Positions 15,677 to 23,226 of a DNA stretch of 25,115 nt are shown in pieces (the first letter of the stretch is position 1; each line of letters opens with the position of its first letter). This DNA comes from an uncultured Lachnospiraceae bacterium. GTDB taxonomy: Bacteria > Bacillota > Clostridia > Lachnospirales > Lachnospiraceae. A program made the position numbers and the translations under genes. The stretch lies in contig CAMWSA010000011.1 of assembly GCA_947176785.1 (NCBI GenBank), positions 1-25,115 of the forward strand. The letters are read 5' to 3'. The notes under the pieces were generated by a model, which was given only the letters and a program-made list of their open reading frames with translations, made no database searches and had not been told where the DNA came from.

Positions 15677-17023
15677 CTACCGATCCGACAATATGCCCTC
15701 TCTGATAACTTTTGCCATATAGGCAATCCGCTCCCGGGTCATGCCTGGATAGACGCCCACCCAGAAAGAATCCCGCATGATCCGATCCGTCACCTCCAGC
15801 GTGCCTGCCACCCGATAGCCCTCGCCGGTCCCGCGCATCTCGTCAAAGCAGGGATGCCGGGTCAGATTGCCGGCAAACAGCATCCGGGTCTGTATCCCCT
15901 TACTTTCAATATAGGGGACCAGCTTCTCCCTGTCCACTCCCTCCCTGCAGGTAAGCAGAAAGCCAAACCAACTGGGAATCGAGTCCTCCGTAGCCCTGGG
16001 CAGGATCAGCCTGTCCGATACCGGCTCCAGTTCCCCATACAGCATTTCAAAATTCTCCCGCCTTCTGGCAACAAAACCCGGCAGCTTCTTTAACTGGGCG
16101 CAGCCGATGGCCGCCTGCATATCCGTGGCTTTCAGATTGTAGCCAAAATGGGAATACACATACTTGTGGTCATAGCCATGGGGCAGCTCCCCGTACTGCC
16201 CGCTGAACCGATTGCCGCATACGCCGTCCCGGCCGGAGGGGCACATACAGTCCCTGCCCCAGTCCCGGAAAGAGCGGACTATCCTGTGCAGCAGGGGGTC
16301 GTCTGTGTAGACGGCTCCTCCCTCCCCCATCGTCATATGGTGGGGCGGATAGAAGCTGGAGGTTCCGATATCCCCAATGGTGCCCGTATACCGTTCCTCA
16401 TCCCCCATCCGGTATCTGCTCCCCAAGGCATCGCAGTTGTCCTCGATCAGCCATAAACCGTGTCTGTCACAGAATTCCTTCACCTGCTTTAGAGGAAAGG
16501 GATTCCCCAGGGTATGCGCCAGCATCACCGCTTTCGTCCTCGGGGAGCGGGCTGCCTCCAACCTATCCGGATCTATATTATACTCCGGAATGGTCACATC
16601 CACAAATACCGGCACCGCCCCATACTGGATAATGGGGGTCACTGTGGTGGGGAAACCCGCCGCCACGGTGATGACCTCGTCTCCTCTGCACACCTGGCGC
16701 TCCCCCAGAAGCGGCGAAGTCAAAGCCATGAACGCCAGTAGATTGGCCGAGGAACCGGAATTGACCAGGGAGCAGAAGCGGATGCCCAGATAGGTTGCCA
16801 GTTCCTTTTCAAACTGCTCCGCATACCGTCCGGCAGTCAGCCAAAATTCCAGTGCGCTGTCCACCAGATTACGCATCTCCTCCCCGTCATAGACCCGGGA
16901 TGCATAGGGAATGCGCTGTCCCTCTAAATAGTCATCGTCCTTCCTATGATATCTCTCATAATATGCCTGTACCGCCTGCAAGATTTCTTCTCTCGCCTGC
17001 TCCTGTGTCCTGCCCTCAAACAT
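15677..17023 (-). CDS. rfbH: CDP-4-keto-6-deoxyglucose-3-dehydrase (E1)
   Basis: A 448-residue PLP/PMP enzyme that removes the C3 hydroxyl of CDP-4-keto-6-deoxyglucose. The diagnostic E1 changes are visible: in SSFYPPHHMTMGEGG (222-236) histidine H228 replaces the PLP-binding lysine of ordinary aminotransferases. The iron-sulfur cysteines are present as C197 in EDNCDA and C259-x-C261-x7-C269 in DCMCPSGRDGVC. SLVNSGSSANLLA is the cofactor phosphate loop. ATG at 17023 has GAGG 6 nt upstream. The reaction needs electrons from an E3 ferredoxin/flavin reductase (AscD/RfbI), which is not in this window. rfbF lies 229 bp upstream across a hairpin-rich spacer. Assignment to RfbH is secure; the final dideoxy sugar depends on downstream enzymes. 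Confidence 0.95.
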   Translation of the reverse strand: MFEGRTQEQAREEILQAVQAYYERYHRKDDDYLEGQRIPYASRVYDGEEMRNLVDSALEFWLTAGRYAEQFEKELATYLGIRFCSLVNSGSSANLLAFMALTSPLLGERQVCRGDEVITVAAGFPTTVTPIIQYGAVPVFVDVTIPEYNIDPDRLEAARSPRTKAVMLAHTLGNPFPLKQVKEFCDRHGLWLIEDNCDALGSRYRMGDEERYTGTIGDIGTSSFYPPHHMTMGEGGAVYTDDPLLHRIVRSFRDWGRDCMCPSGRDGVCGNRFSGQYGELPHGYDHKYVYSHFGYNLKATDMQAAIGCAQLKKLPGFVARRRENFEMLYGELEPVSDRLILPRATEDSIPSWFGFLLTCREGVDREKLVPYIESKGIQTRMLFAGNLTRHPCFDEMRGTGEGYRVAGTLEVTDRIMRDSFWVGVYPGMTRERIAYMAKVIREGILSDR

Positions 17024-17252
17024 TTACCGCCTCATCGCTTTCTCATTTTAATGTTGTTTAAAGTTCCGTAACTGCCTTACCAATACCATACCAGTACTCT
17101 GCCCCGAAAACCCTTGCGCAAATATTTCGGTAAATTTTCCCGGTTACGCAGGTCCAGAATACGCAGCGTAGTTCGCTACACCCCTGTTTCCTAACTTGCG
17201 CACTCAAAAAAATATCCTCAAAAATCTGCACAAAAACTTCAAGAACAGAGCG
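17024..17252 (-). other. gene-free spacer between rfbF and rfbH, probable dispersed intergenic repeat
   Basis: The 229-bp spacer has no convincing gene. On the minus strand it has a GTAG-CGAA-CTAC tetraloop hairpin near 17170-17182, an 8-bp TGCGCAAG word twice (near 17195 and 17113), and short T-runs near 17205-17215. The rfbF frame stays open past its TAG for about 65 codons without a start context. The pattern resembles a small non-autonomous repeat inserted in the operon; I have no second copy in the window to prove this. Confidence 0.4.
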
Positions 17253-18032
17253 CTAGTCTTCCCACACTTTCCAGGGTGCCCGACCGGATGCCCACAATGC
17301 GTTCAGCATATCCATTTCCCGCTTGGTGTCCATGCACTGCCAATATCCGTCATGGCGGTAGGCGGTGATCTGTCCCTCCCCGGCGAGCCGTTCCAAAGGC
17401 ATCTTCTCAAATACCGTGGCGTCCCCTTCGATATAATCGAAAATCGCAGGTTCCAACACCATATATCCCACATTGATGCGGTTACTGTCTTTCCGCTTTT
17501 TCTCCCGAAAAGAGGAGATGGTGTCATCCTCCGCAATATCCAGCACGCCGAAACGCTGCTCCAGAGATACCGCCGTCAATGTGGCTATCTTGCCGTGGGA
17601 CCGGTGAAATGCCAGCAATTTATTCATATCGATATCCGCCACGCCGTCCCCATATGTCATCATAAAGGTCTCGTCACCTACATAACGCTGTACCCGCTTG
17701 ATACGGCCCCCGGTCATAGTGTTGAGCCCCGTATCCACCAACGTAACTTTCCAGGGCTCCGACACATTGTTGTGAACCGTCATTTTATTTTCCTGAGAAA
17801 AATCGAAAGTCACATCGCTGTTGTGAAGATAATAGTCCGCAAACCACTCTTTAATCACATGCTGTTTATAACCGCAGCAGATAATAAATTCATAAAAGCC
17901 ATAATGGGAATACTCTTTCATGATATGCCACAATATGGGCTTCTCCCCGATCTCAATCATGGGTTTGGGTTTTAAATGGCTTTCCTCACTGATTCTTGTG
18001 CCATACCCTCCAGCTAAAATCACCACTTTCAT
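17253..18032 (-). CDS. rfbF: glucose-1-phosphate cytidylyltransferase
   Basis: A 259-residue nucleotidyltransferase that makes CDP-glucose from CTP and glucose-1-phosphate, the first committed step of the CDP-deoxysugar route. MKVVILAGGYGTRISEES with HLKPKPMIEIG is the RfbF-specific activation loop, ICCGYKQHVIKEWF and MTYGDGVADID (125-135, metal-binding aspartate) are typical. The length equals the usual RfbF length. The ATG at 18032 was chosen because it begins the first beta strand and has GAGG 5 nt upstream; the frame is open for 60 more codons to 18212, but that part overlaps the membrane gene and is not RfbF-like. It overlaps the 3' end of the upstream membrane gene by 47 bp. It ends in KVWED and TAG. 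Confidence 0.95.
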   Translation of the reverse strand: MKVVILAGGYGTRISEESHLKPKPMIEIGEKPILWHIMKEYSHYGFYEFIICCGYKQHVIKEWFADYYLHNSDVTFDFSQENKMTVHNNVSEPWKVTLVDTGLNTMTGGRIKRVQRYVGDETFMMTYGDGVADIDMNKLLAFHRSHGKIATLTAVSLEQRFGVLDIAEDDTISSFREKKRKDSNRINVGYMVLEPAIFDYIEGDATVFEKMPLERLAGEGQITAYRHDGYWQCMDTKREMDMLNALWASGRAPWKVWED

Positions 18033-19734
18033 ATTTACCTCGCTCCATACGCACGTCGGCTTTGCCGACAGTATTATCCCATTCCCATAGGGAAACTTCG
18101 CTTCCATACTTTCCAGGCTTTCCCTGTCTTGCCATATATCTCCAAAAAAATGTATCCAGACCTCCCGCGAAGTTGAGGGCATTGAATATTCTTTCGTTCT
18201 CAACAGCCTCAATCACATACTCCGTATTACTGTTTACCAGGGCACGCTTAATCTCATGAACAGGAGACACCGAGCCGATCAACAGGCATGCCGTGAGTAT
18301 AACAATCCGAAGATTCCTGCGTTTTTTCCCCAGCGTCTCGATGCACCAGAGCATCACAATAAATAATCCCGGAATAGAAGCGCGCATACAGAAATCATTG
18401 GATTTCCCTATCTCAATAAATGGGATGATCATCAGGCTGATTAGTACCACATTATATAACCCCTTATCCTCAACATCCCTATATAGCAAATATAAATATA
18501 TCCCTGCCTCAAGCAGGAAAAACAGAATCGTATACGCCATCCGATAGATTTCATTTTCCCTGCTTTTACCCGCCCACAGATACTTATGAAACAAAAGCAG
18601 CAGAACAAGTGCTGCCGTAATATGCAGCATACTTCGCAGAATATATTCTTTTCCCCGCTCAGTCGCCCAGATCACCAGCGTGCCCAGCAGCACCACCACG
18701 GCGACAGCTGCCAGGATTAACAGCCATGGGAACCATATGGCCAGCTGCGTAGGCGGCGCATCCTCTCCGCCCGTACCGGCGACAGAAATGGTAGCGAAGC
18801 TGTCATTACCCATCAAATAGAGAAAAGAAACAATCAAAACGGAGCCTCCGCCCACCAGATTCTGGAAGCCCCCCATATTTTGATACACCATCTTCCAGCC
18901 ATGCCCGATACTCTCCGGCCTATGCCACTTCGAACGGCGAAACATGTAATAAATCAGGATCGGAAGCACTCCGATAAAAGGCAAAGTGGACGTAATGGCA
19001 ACCAGTGAGCCCACCCAGACCATGTTTTTAGGCGGTTCATCCATAAATAACAGCATCATAACCAGCCACGTCGGGATCGCCTGATTAAAAACCCAGAATA
19101 GCTGTGAGGTGTTGGACGTAAATTGAAGACTATGCGGAAATTCAGCCGTCCACCATTCCAAATGTTCCATACCCAAAACAGAAATCTTATTATCTGTAAA
19201 AATATAACAACCCACAATATCCAGACCGCTGAAAAAGATCAGTATCATCAGCGGCCAAAGCACAATCCTCTTCCTCCATATGCAGATCAGGGCATATACC
19301 AGAAACACACCAAGCAGAACCCATATAAAAAAGGCCGTGCACGCGTTATCCAGATCCGTCAGTTTGCCAATCAGAGCCGCCGGCAGCCAGGACCCCACAT
19401 AATAGACAAGCCCTCTCTCTGCAGTAGTCGGCGACCACCTATAATCTATCAGGATCTGGAATATCCTGTTTCTCCAGGCATGATCCGTATTCTGCCAGGC
19501 ATATCCTCCGATGCCCGACAGCACCACCCACACAAAAATAACCGCCGCAATCACTACAAGCCGCCACTTATCAGCCTGGTTCAGTTCCCAGTCCAGTTCA
19601 ATATAGTTCTCTCTCTTACGAAAGCACAGGACCAGTGACCAGACACACACCCCCGCCAGTGGAATACCCACCAGAGGCCGACACCATCCCAACAGGAAAA
19701 TGATCATCGGCAGCGCCAGGTAGATATATGTCAT
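17986..19734 (-). CDS. multi-pass membrane protein, possible GT-C-type glycosyltransferase or polymerase
   Basis: About 580 residues with roughly a dozen hydrophobic segments spread over most of its length. I do not recognise a named family. The first large loop contains QNTDHAWRNRIFQILIDYRW, an acidic patch just outside the membrane like that of lipid-linked-sugar-using GT-C enzymes, followed by GLVYYVGSWLPAALIGKL. This supports transfer or polymerisation on the outer membrane face, but weakly. ATG at 19734 (GGTGG 5 nt upstream) begins immediately before the first membrane helix; the frame is open to 19917, and GTG codons at about 19842 and 19818 are alternatives. The C-terminal tail (VGKADVRMERGKYESG) overlaps the rfbF ribosome site and start and covers a GTCGGC/GCCGAC hairpin at 18055-18069. 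It is the first gene downstream of the inversion switch. Confidence 0.65.
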   Translation of the reverse strand: MTYIYLALPMIIFLLGWCRPLVGIPLAGVCVWSLVLCFRKRENYIELDWELNQADKWRLVVIAAVIFVWVVLSGIGGYAWQNTDHAWRNRIFQILIDYRWSPTTAERGLVYYVGSWLPAALIGKLTDLDNACTAFFIWVLLGVFLVYALICIWRKRIVLWPLMILIFFSGLDIVGCYIFTDNKISVLGMEHLEWWTAEFPHSLQFTSNTSQLFWVFNQAIPTWLVMMLLFMDEPPKNMVWVGSLVAITSTLPFIGVLPILIYYMFRRSKWHRPESIGHGWKMVYQNMGGFQNLVGGGSVLIVSFLYLMGNDSFATISVAGTGGEDAPPTQLAIWFPWLLILAAVAVVVLLGTLVIWATERGKEYILRSMLHITAALVLLLLFHKYLWAGKSRENEIYRMAYTILFFLLEAGIYLYLLYRDVEDKGLYNVVLISLMIIPFIEIGKSNDFCMRASIPGLFIVMLWCIETLGKKRRNLRIVILTACLLIGSVSPVHEIKRALVNSNTEYVIEAVENERIFNALNFAGGLDTFFWRYMARQGKPGKYGSEVSLWEWDNTVGKADVRMERGKYESGDFSWRVWHKNQ

Positions 19735-19895
19735 AAGCACCACCGTTCCGTGTATGCCTGTATGAGATGCTTCATTCTCTTTTTTCTTCCTGTTTAATTG
19801 TATTCTTCTAGTACTCACAGTCCTAATATCTCCGATTTTCACTGTTAAATACGAATCATCTGCATATTTTTGTCTGATTCTACATATTATAAAGT

Positions 19896-19925
19896 AGTAT
19901 AACATAGTCTGGCTCATATTGCCAA
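19896..19925 (-). promoter_or_regulatory. possible fixed promoter of the leftward operon
   Basis: Minus strand: TTGGCA at 19925-19920, 18 bp spacer, TATACT at 19901-19896 preceded by TG one base upstream (extended -10). It lies outside the invertible segment, so it could give orientation-independent expression of the leftward operon. It has a weaker -35 than the switch promoter. Confidence 0.4.
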
Positions 19926-19977
19926 TATTAATTCATAATCTTTGGGATTATATGTGAACACCAGAACCCTTTACGTT

Positions 19978-20006
19978 AAGTCCTTATATAAGATAAATAA
20001 GGATTG
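19978..20006. repeat. left inverted repeat / recombination site of inversion switch
   Basis: Positions 19981-20006 are a perfect 26-bp inverted copy of 21081-21106. The site is itself a dyad: TCCTTAT, a 9-nt spacer ATAAGATAA, then ATAAGGATTG. Two short binding arms around a 7-9-nt spacer is the usual core site of tyrosine recombinases. Confidence 0.9.
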
Positions 20007-20014
20007 ACTTTTAC

Positions 20015-20044
20015 AGTATAGAACAAATGCGATTCACAAGTCAA
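20015..20044 (-). promoter_or_regulatory. strong outward promoter inside the invertible segment
   Basis: Minus strand: -35 TTGACT at 20044-20039, 18 bp spacer, -10 TATACT at 20020-20015, each 5 of 6 consensus. The predicted start is near 20008, just before the left inverted repeat, reading out towards the membrane protein and rfbF. Because it lies wholly inside the repeats, inversion would place it at about 21043-21072 on the plus strand, reading into the kinase fusion gene. Confidence 0.8.
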
Positions 20045-20089
20045 GCATTTCCGACAATTTTTTACTATTTTTCTTTATTCCTTTTTTGT

Positions 20090-21019
20090 TTATTTCCAGC
20101 ATACCGCTTCCACACATTTTCTTTTATCCGCCATCTGAGGATGAACATACATATTCAATGTGGTATTGATCGTACTGTGTCCCAAAATCTCGCTCACCAC
20201 TTTATAGTCCGCCCCGTTTTCAATGCAGCGCGTGGCGAAAGCATGGCGCAGACTATGAAAATTGACGTGAGGAATGCTGTGGGTCCTCAGGAAACATTCA
20301 TAGTGCTTTCTGAAAGTCCTGGGTTCCATGTATCGCTCAGAGTTGCTCAGTATATAATGATGCGGCTCCAAATCGGCAATCTCTGCGGCCAATGCGCAGA
20401 TCTTGTCTGAGAGCGGTATGTCACGGATGGAAGTCTCCGTCTTGGGAGAAGTGATTGTAATATACGATTTGGGGGTTGTATCTCTCCGATAGATGCGCTG
20501 TATGGTTTTGGTCACATGCAGGATTCGTTCTCCAAGATCCAGATCAGACCAGGTCAAGGCACATAGCTCACCGATTCGCAGGCCGCTGTTAATGCACAGC
20601 AGTATCCCGAAAGTCTCTGGCGTAAGATCAGATAACAGCGCCTCAATCAATCGGACCTGTTCTCTGTCATTCAGTATTTTCCGGGGGCGCTGGATCTGGC
20701 TTTGCGGAGCGTAATGAATAATTACCTGCGTGTGTTTTATATACCCTTTCCTCATGGCATATGCCATAATCTGTTTGGTTAGAGCGGCAAGGTTTTGAAC
20801 AGTGCTTTTCTTCAGAACATGCCCATCCCCACATTCTCCGCACTGCCAGCCCAGCACAGTACTTTGAAGCAATTCTCCGCCTATGTCCGCAACCTCCATC
20901 TGTCCAATCCGGGGACAGAGATAACTCTCGATCTCATATAGGTAGAGAGCGTATGTTGATTCCTTGATATAATTTTTCTTTTCGCTGATCCATTCTTCAG
21001 CCAGATTTCTAAACAGCAT
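20090..21019 (-). CDS. tyrosine recombinase (DNA invertase/integrase family)
   Basis: A 309-residue phage-integrase-fold recombinase with all catalytic residues: R148 in SGLRIGELCALTW, K193 in SPKTETSIRD, H255 and R258 in HSLRHAFATR, H281 in LGHSTINTT and nucleophile Y291 in NMYVH. Residues 1-105 form a SAM-like core-binding domain with a small CGECG insertion. The size is normal. ATG at 21019 has AGGAGG about 7 nt upstream. The gene is enclosed by inverted repeats at 19978-20006 and 21081-21109, so it most likely flips its own segment rather than moving an island; no excisionase, relaxase or phage genes are near. It lies at the divergence of two glycan operons, as do phase-variation recombinases in other gut bacteria. 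The 3' end is followed by the outward promoter. Confidence 0.93.
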   Translation of the reverse strand: MLFRNLAEEWISEKKNYIKESTYALYLYEIESYLCPRIGQMEVADIGGELLQSTVLGWQCGECGDGHVLKKSTVQNLAALTKQIMAYAMRKGYIKHTQVIIHYAPQSQIQRPRKILNDREQVRLIEALLSDLTPETFGILLCINSGLRIGELCALTWSDLDLGERILHVTKTIQRIYRRDTTPKSYITITSPKTETSIRDIPLSDKICALAAEIADLEPHHYILSNSERYMEPRTFRKHYECFLRTHSIPHVNFHSLRHAFATRCIENGADYKVVSEILGHSTINTTLNMYVHPQMADKRKCVEAVCWK

Positions 21020-21080
21020 GACATGTCCTCCTTATTTTCGGCTTTTATTCTCTATTTTCTAATGTATATCTGCAAAAATG

Positions 21081-21109
21081 CAATCCTTATTTATCTTATA
21101 TAAGGATTG
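21081..21109. repeat. right inverted repeat / recombination site of inversion switch
   Basis: A perfect dyad of two 10-bp arms (CAATCCTTAT and ATAAGGATTG) around a 9-bp spacer TTATCTTAT. Bases 21081-21106 are the exact reverse complement of 19981-20006, including the spacer, in opposite orientation, which is the requirement for inversion rather than excision. Confidence 0.9.
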
Positions 21110-21171
21110 GGAAGTGCCAGGTCGTCTTTGGCACACATGCAGAAATACACTATCGAAAAGGACTCTACAGT

Positions 21172-23166
21172 ATGGAAGCAAATCACAAAAACAGAAAAAC
21201 CTTAAAGCTCTTCGTGCCAGGTCGTCTCTGTCTTCTGGGAGAACACAGCGACTGGGCCGGTATGCACCGCATGGTAAACGCGGATGTTCCGCCGGGATAT
21301 GCCATCGTGTCAGGTATAGAGCAGGGCATCTATGCAACCGTGGAGCAGTCTGACAAATTTATCGTGGAAAGCACACTTTCCATCTTTCATAACGACAGTT
21401 TCGAATCGGAAATGGATACCAGGCAGCTCCTGACCATTGCCAGAGACGGAGGATTCTTCTCTTATGTGGCAGGAGTCGCCTCTTACATAAATGATAATTA
21501 CAGTGTAGGCGGTCTGAAGATCACGATTACAGAAATGGATCTCCCTATCCGAAGCGGCCTCTCTTCTTCCGCAGCCATCTGTGTGTTGGTGGCAAGGGCT
21601 TTCAACCAGATATACCGGCTGAAGATGAATACGAAGGGGGAAATGCAGGCCGCTTTTCGCGGAGAGCAAAAAACGCCCTCCCGATGCGGCAGACTGGATC
21701 AGGCCTGCGCTTATGGGGTGAAGCCTGTCCTTATGGAGTTTGACGGAATGGAAGTCAATACCAGACAGCTGGATCTCGGCACTACCTTTTACTGGCTGAT
21801 CGCGGATTTAAGCGCTCATAAGGATACCGTGAAAATATTATCAGATCTGAATAAATGCTATCCTTTTGCCACAAACGAAAAGGAGCGCCGGGTCCATGAA
21901 GCTCTCGGGACCGATAATGAGGCTATCATCCGGCAGGCCGTAGCACACTTGCAGGATGGGAATGCCCCTGCCCTTGGAGCGCTGATGGACCGGGCCCAGG
22001 CACTGTTTGACGAAAAAATTGCTCCGGCATGTCCGGAAGAGTTACAGGCTCCCGTATTACACAGTATACTGCAGGATGACGCAATAAGGGGATGGGTATA
22101 TGGCGCGAAAGGCGTAGGTTCCCAAGGAGATGGCACAGTCCAGTTCCTCTGCCGGGATGCTCTCTCCAGAGATAAATTGCTGCGGTATCTCGAAGAGGAA
22201 AAAGACATGCCCTCTTTCTCTCTGACCCTCAAACCCGGACAGTCGGTGAAAAGAGCCATAATCCCTGTGGCGGGATTTGGCACCAGACTCTACCCTGCCA
22301 CCAAGGCGGTCAAAAAGGATTTCATGCCCTTGATTGACAAAGACGGAAAAATCAAACCCGCCATACTGATTCTGTTGGAACAGCTGGTGGAAGCAGGTAT
22401 CGAGCAAATCTGTCTGGTTATCGGCGAAGACGAACAGCCGGAATATGACCACTTATTCCGGACACTGCAGGAGGAACATCTCTGGAAGCTAAATGACGAA
22501 AAGCGCACCTACGAAGACCAGATTGTTCAATTAGGAAAAAAGATTACCTACGTATATCAGCGGGAGCGTCTTGGATTCGGACATGCCGTATACCAATGCA
22601 GGACCTTCACCAAAAACGAGCCGGTACTTTTGCTGCTGGGCGACATGGTGTACCAGTCTTTCTCGGAGGATAACTGCTCCAAACAACTGATACAGGCATT
22701 TGAACTATGTGGGAAAACCATGGTTGGCATACATGAAGTCTCCGAAAATGATGTGGCGCACTATGGGATTCTTCATGGGCAATGGGATAACGCAGAAGAG
22801 ACTCTGCTTAAAGCAGATCAAATATGCGAAAAACCTACCAGAGAGTACGCACGAGAGTATCTGCGGATTACAAATGCCAGAAGAGACGGGCAATACTATG
22901 CCGTATTCGGGCAGTATGTGCTTACCCCGGCTGTATTCGCCGAATTGGAAAACAACATCCGTAATGGCCAAATGAGTTGTGGGGAGTTCCAACTGACGGA
23001 CGCTCTGGAGCAGGTACGTGAAAAATTTGGTCTGTATGGTTTTCTGCCAAACGGAGAGTCCTTTGACCTGGGACTCCCGGAGACATACAGGGAAACCATG
23101 TGGATATTCGGTCGCAGCCCGCGCTCCGCGGCGGATCCGCGGAGCGCAGGTACCGCAAAAATCTGA
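21172..23166 (+). CDS. bifunctional GHMP sugar kinase / sugar-1-phosphate nucleotidyltransferase
   Basis: A 664-residue fusion. Residues 1-350 are a galactokinase-like GHMP kinase: FVPGRLCLLGEHSDWAG is the sugar-binding start, PIRSGLSSSAA (125-135) the ATP loop, GRLDQACA (173-180) holds probable catalytic base D176, and GVGSQGDG (314-321) is motif 3. Residues 358-650 are a GalU-like nucleotidyltransferase: RAIIPVAGFGTRLYPATK (361-378), LLLLGDMVYQ and QICEKP. One chain would therefore phosphorylate a free sugar at C1 and convert it to an NDP-sugar, a salvage route similar in logic to the unrelated Fkp protein. The sugar and nucleotide are not determined. ATG at 21172 has AAGGA 9 nt upstream. 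It is the first gene to the right of the inversion switch. The last residues after WIFGR are encoded by a GC-rich palindrome and look foreign to the domain. Confidence 0.88.
   Translation: MEANHKNRKTLKLFVPGRLCLLGEHSDWAGMHRMVNADVPPGYAIVSGIEQGIYATVEQSDKFIVESTLSIFHNDSFESEMDTRQLLTIARDGGFFSYVAGVASYINDNYSVGGLKITITEMDLPIRSGLSSSAAICVLVARAFNQIYRLKMNTKGEMQAAFRGEQKTPSRCGRLDQACAYGVKPVLMEFDGMEVNTRQLDLGTTFYWLIADLSAHKDTVKILSDLNKCYPFATNEKERRVHEALGTDNEAIIRQAVAHLQDGNAPALGALMDRAQALFDEKIAPACPEELQAPVLHSILQDDAIRGWVYGAKGVGSQGDGTVQFLCRDALSRDKLLRYLEEEKDMPSFSLTLKPGQSVKRAIIPVAGFGTRLYPATKAVKKDFMPLIDKDGKIKPAILILLEQLVEAGIEQICLVIGEDEQPEYDHLFRTLQEEHLWKLNDEKRTYEDQIVQLGKKITYVYQRERLGFGHAVYQCRTFTKNEPVLLLLGDMVYQSFSEDNCSKQLIQAFELCGKTMVGIHEVSENDVAHYGILHGQWDNAEETLLKADQICEKPTREYAREYLRITNARRDGQYYAVFGQYVLTPAVFAELENNIRNGQMSCGEFQLTDALEQVREKFGLYGFLPNGESFDLGLPETYRETMWIFGRSPRSAADPRSAGTAKI
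23121..23147. repeat. GC-rich palindrome at end of kinase/nucleotidyltransferase gene
   Basis: Perfect 11-bp arms GCGCTCCGCGG (23121-23131) and CCGCGGAGCGC (23137-23147) around CGGAT. It falls in the last 15 codons of the fusion gene and encodes its odd serine/arginine/alanine tail. It may act as an mRNA hairpin or mark a repeat insertion; there is no T-run, so termination is unlikely. Confidence 0.7.
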
Positions 23167-23226
23167 TCTGGTTCTCCGCCTTTGAAACGGACGACCAGAC
23201 TCTGGAAATATATGGAGATTCGGACA

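Noticed and set aside
17024..17252. T-box or other named riboswitch
   Set aside because: No T-box AGGGTGG-type block or other known aptamer core was recognised.
17253..18212. rfbF starting at 18212
   Set aside because: The extra 60 codons overlap the membrane protein gene in another frame and do not resemble RfbF; the ATG at 18032 has a good ribosome site and begins the fold.
19978..21109. Insertion sequence with terminal inverted repeats
   Set aside because: The enzyme is a tyrosine recombinase, not a DDE transposase. Each repeat is a dyad with a central spacer, as in crossover sites, and no flanking target duplication is visible. A mobile origin is not fully excluded.
23121..23147. Rho-independent terminator at the end of the kinase fusion gene
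   Set aside because: The stem is strong but lies within the coding sequence and is not followed by a T-run; the next gene follows closely.
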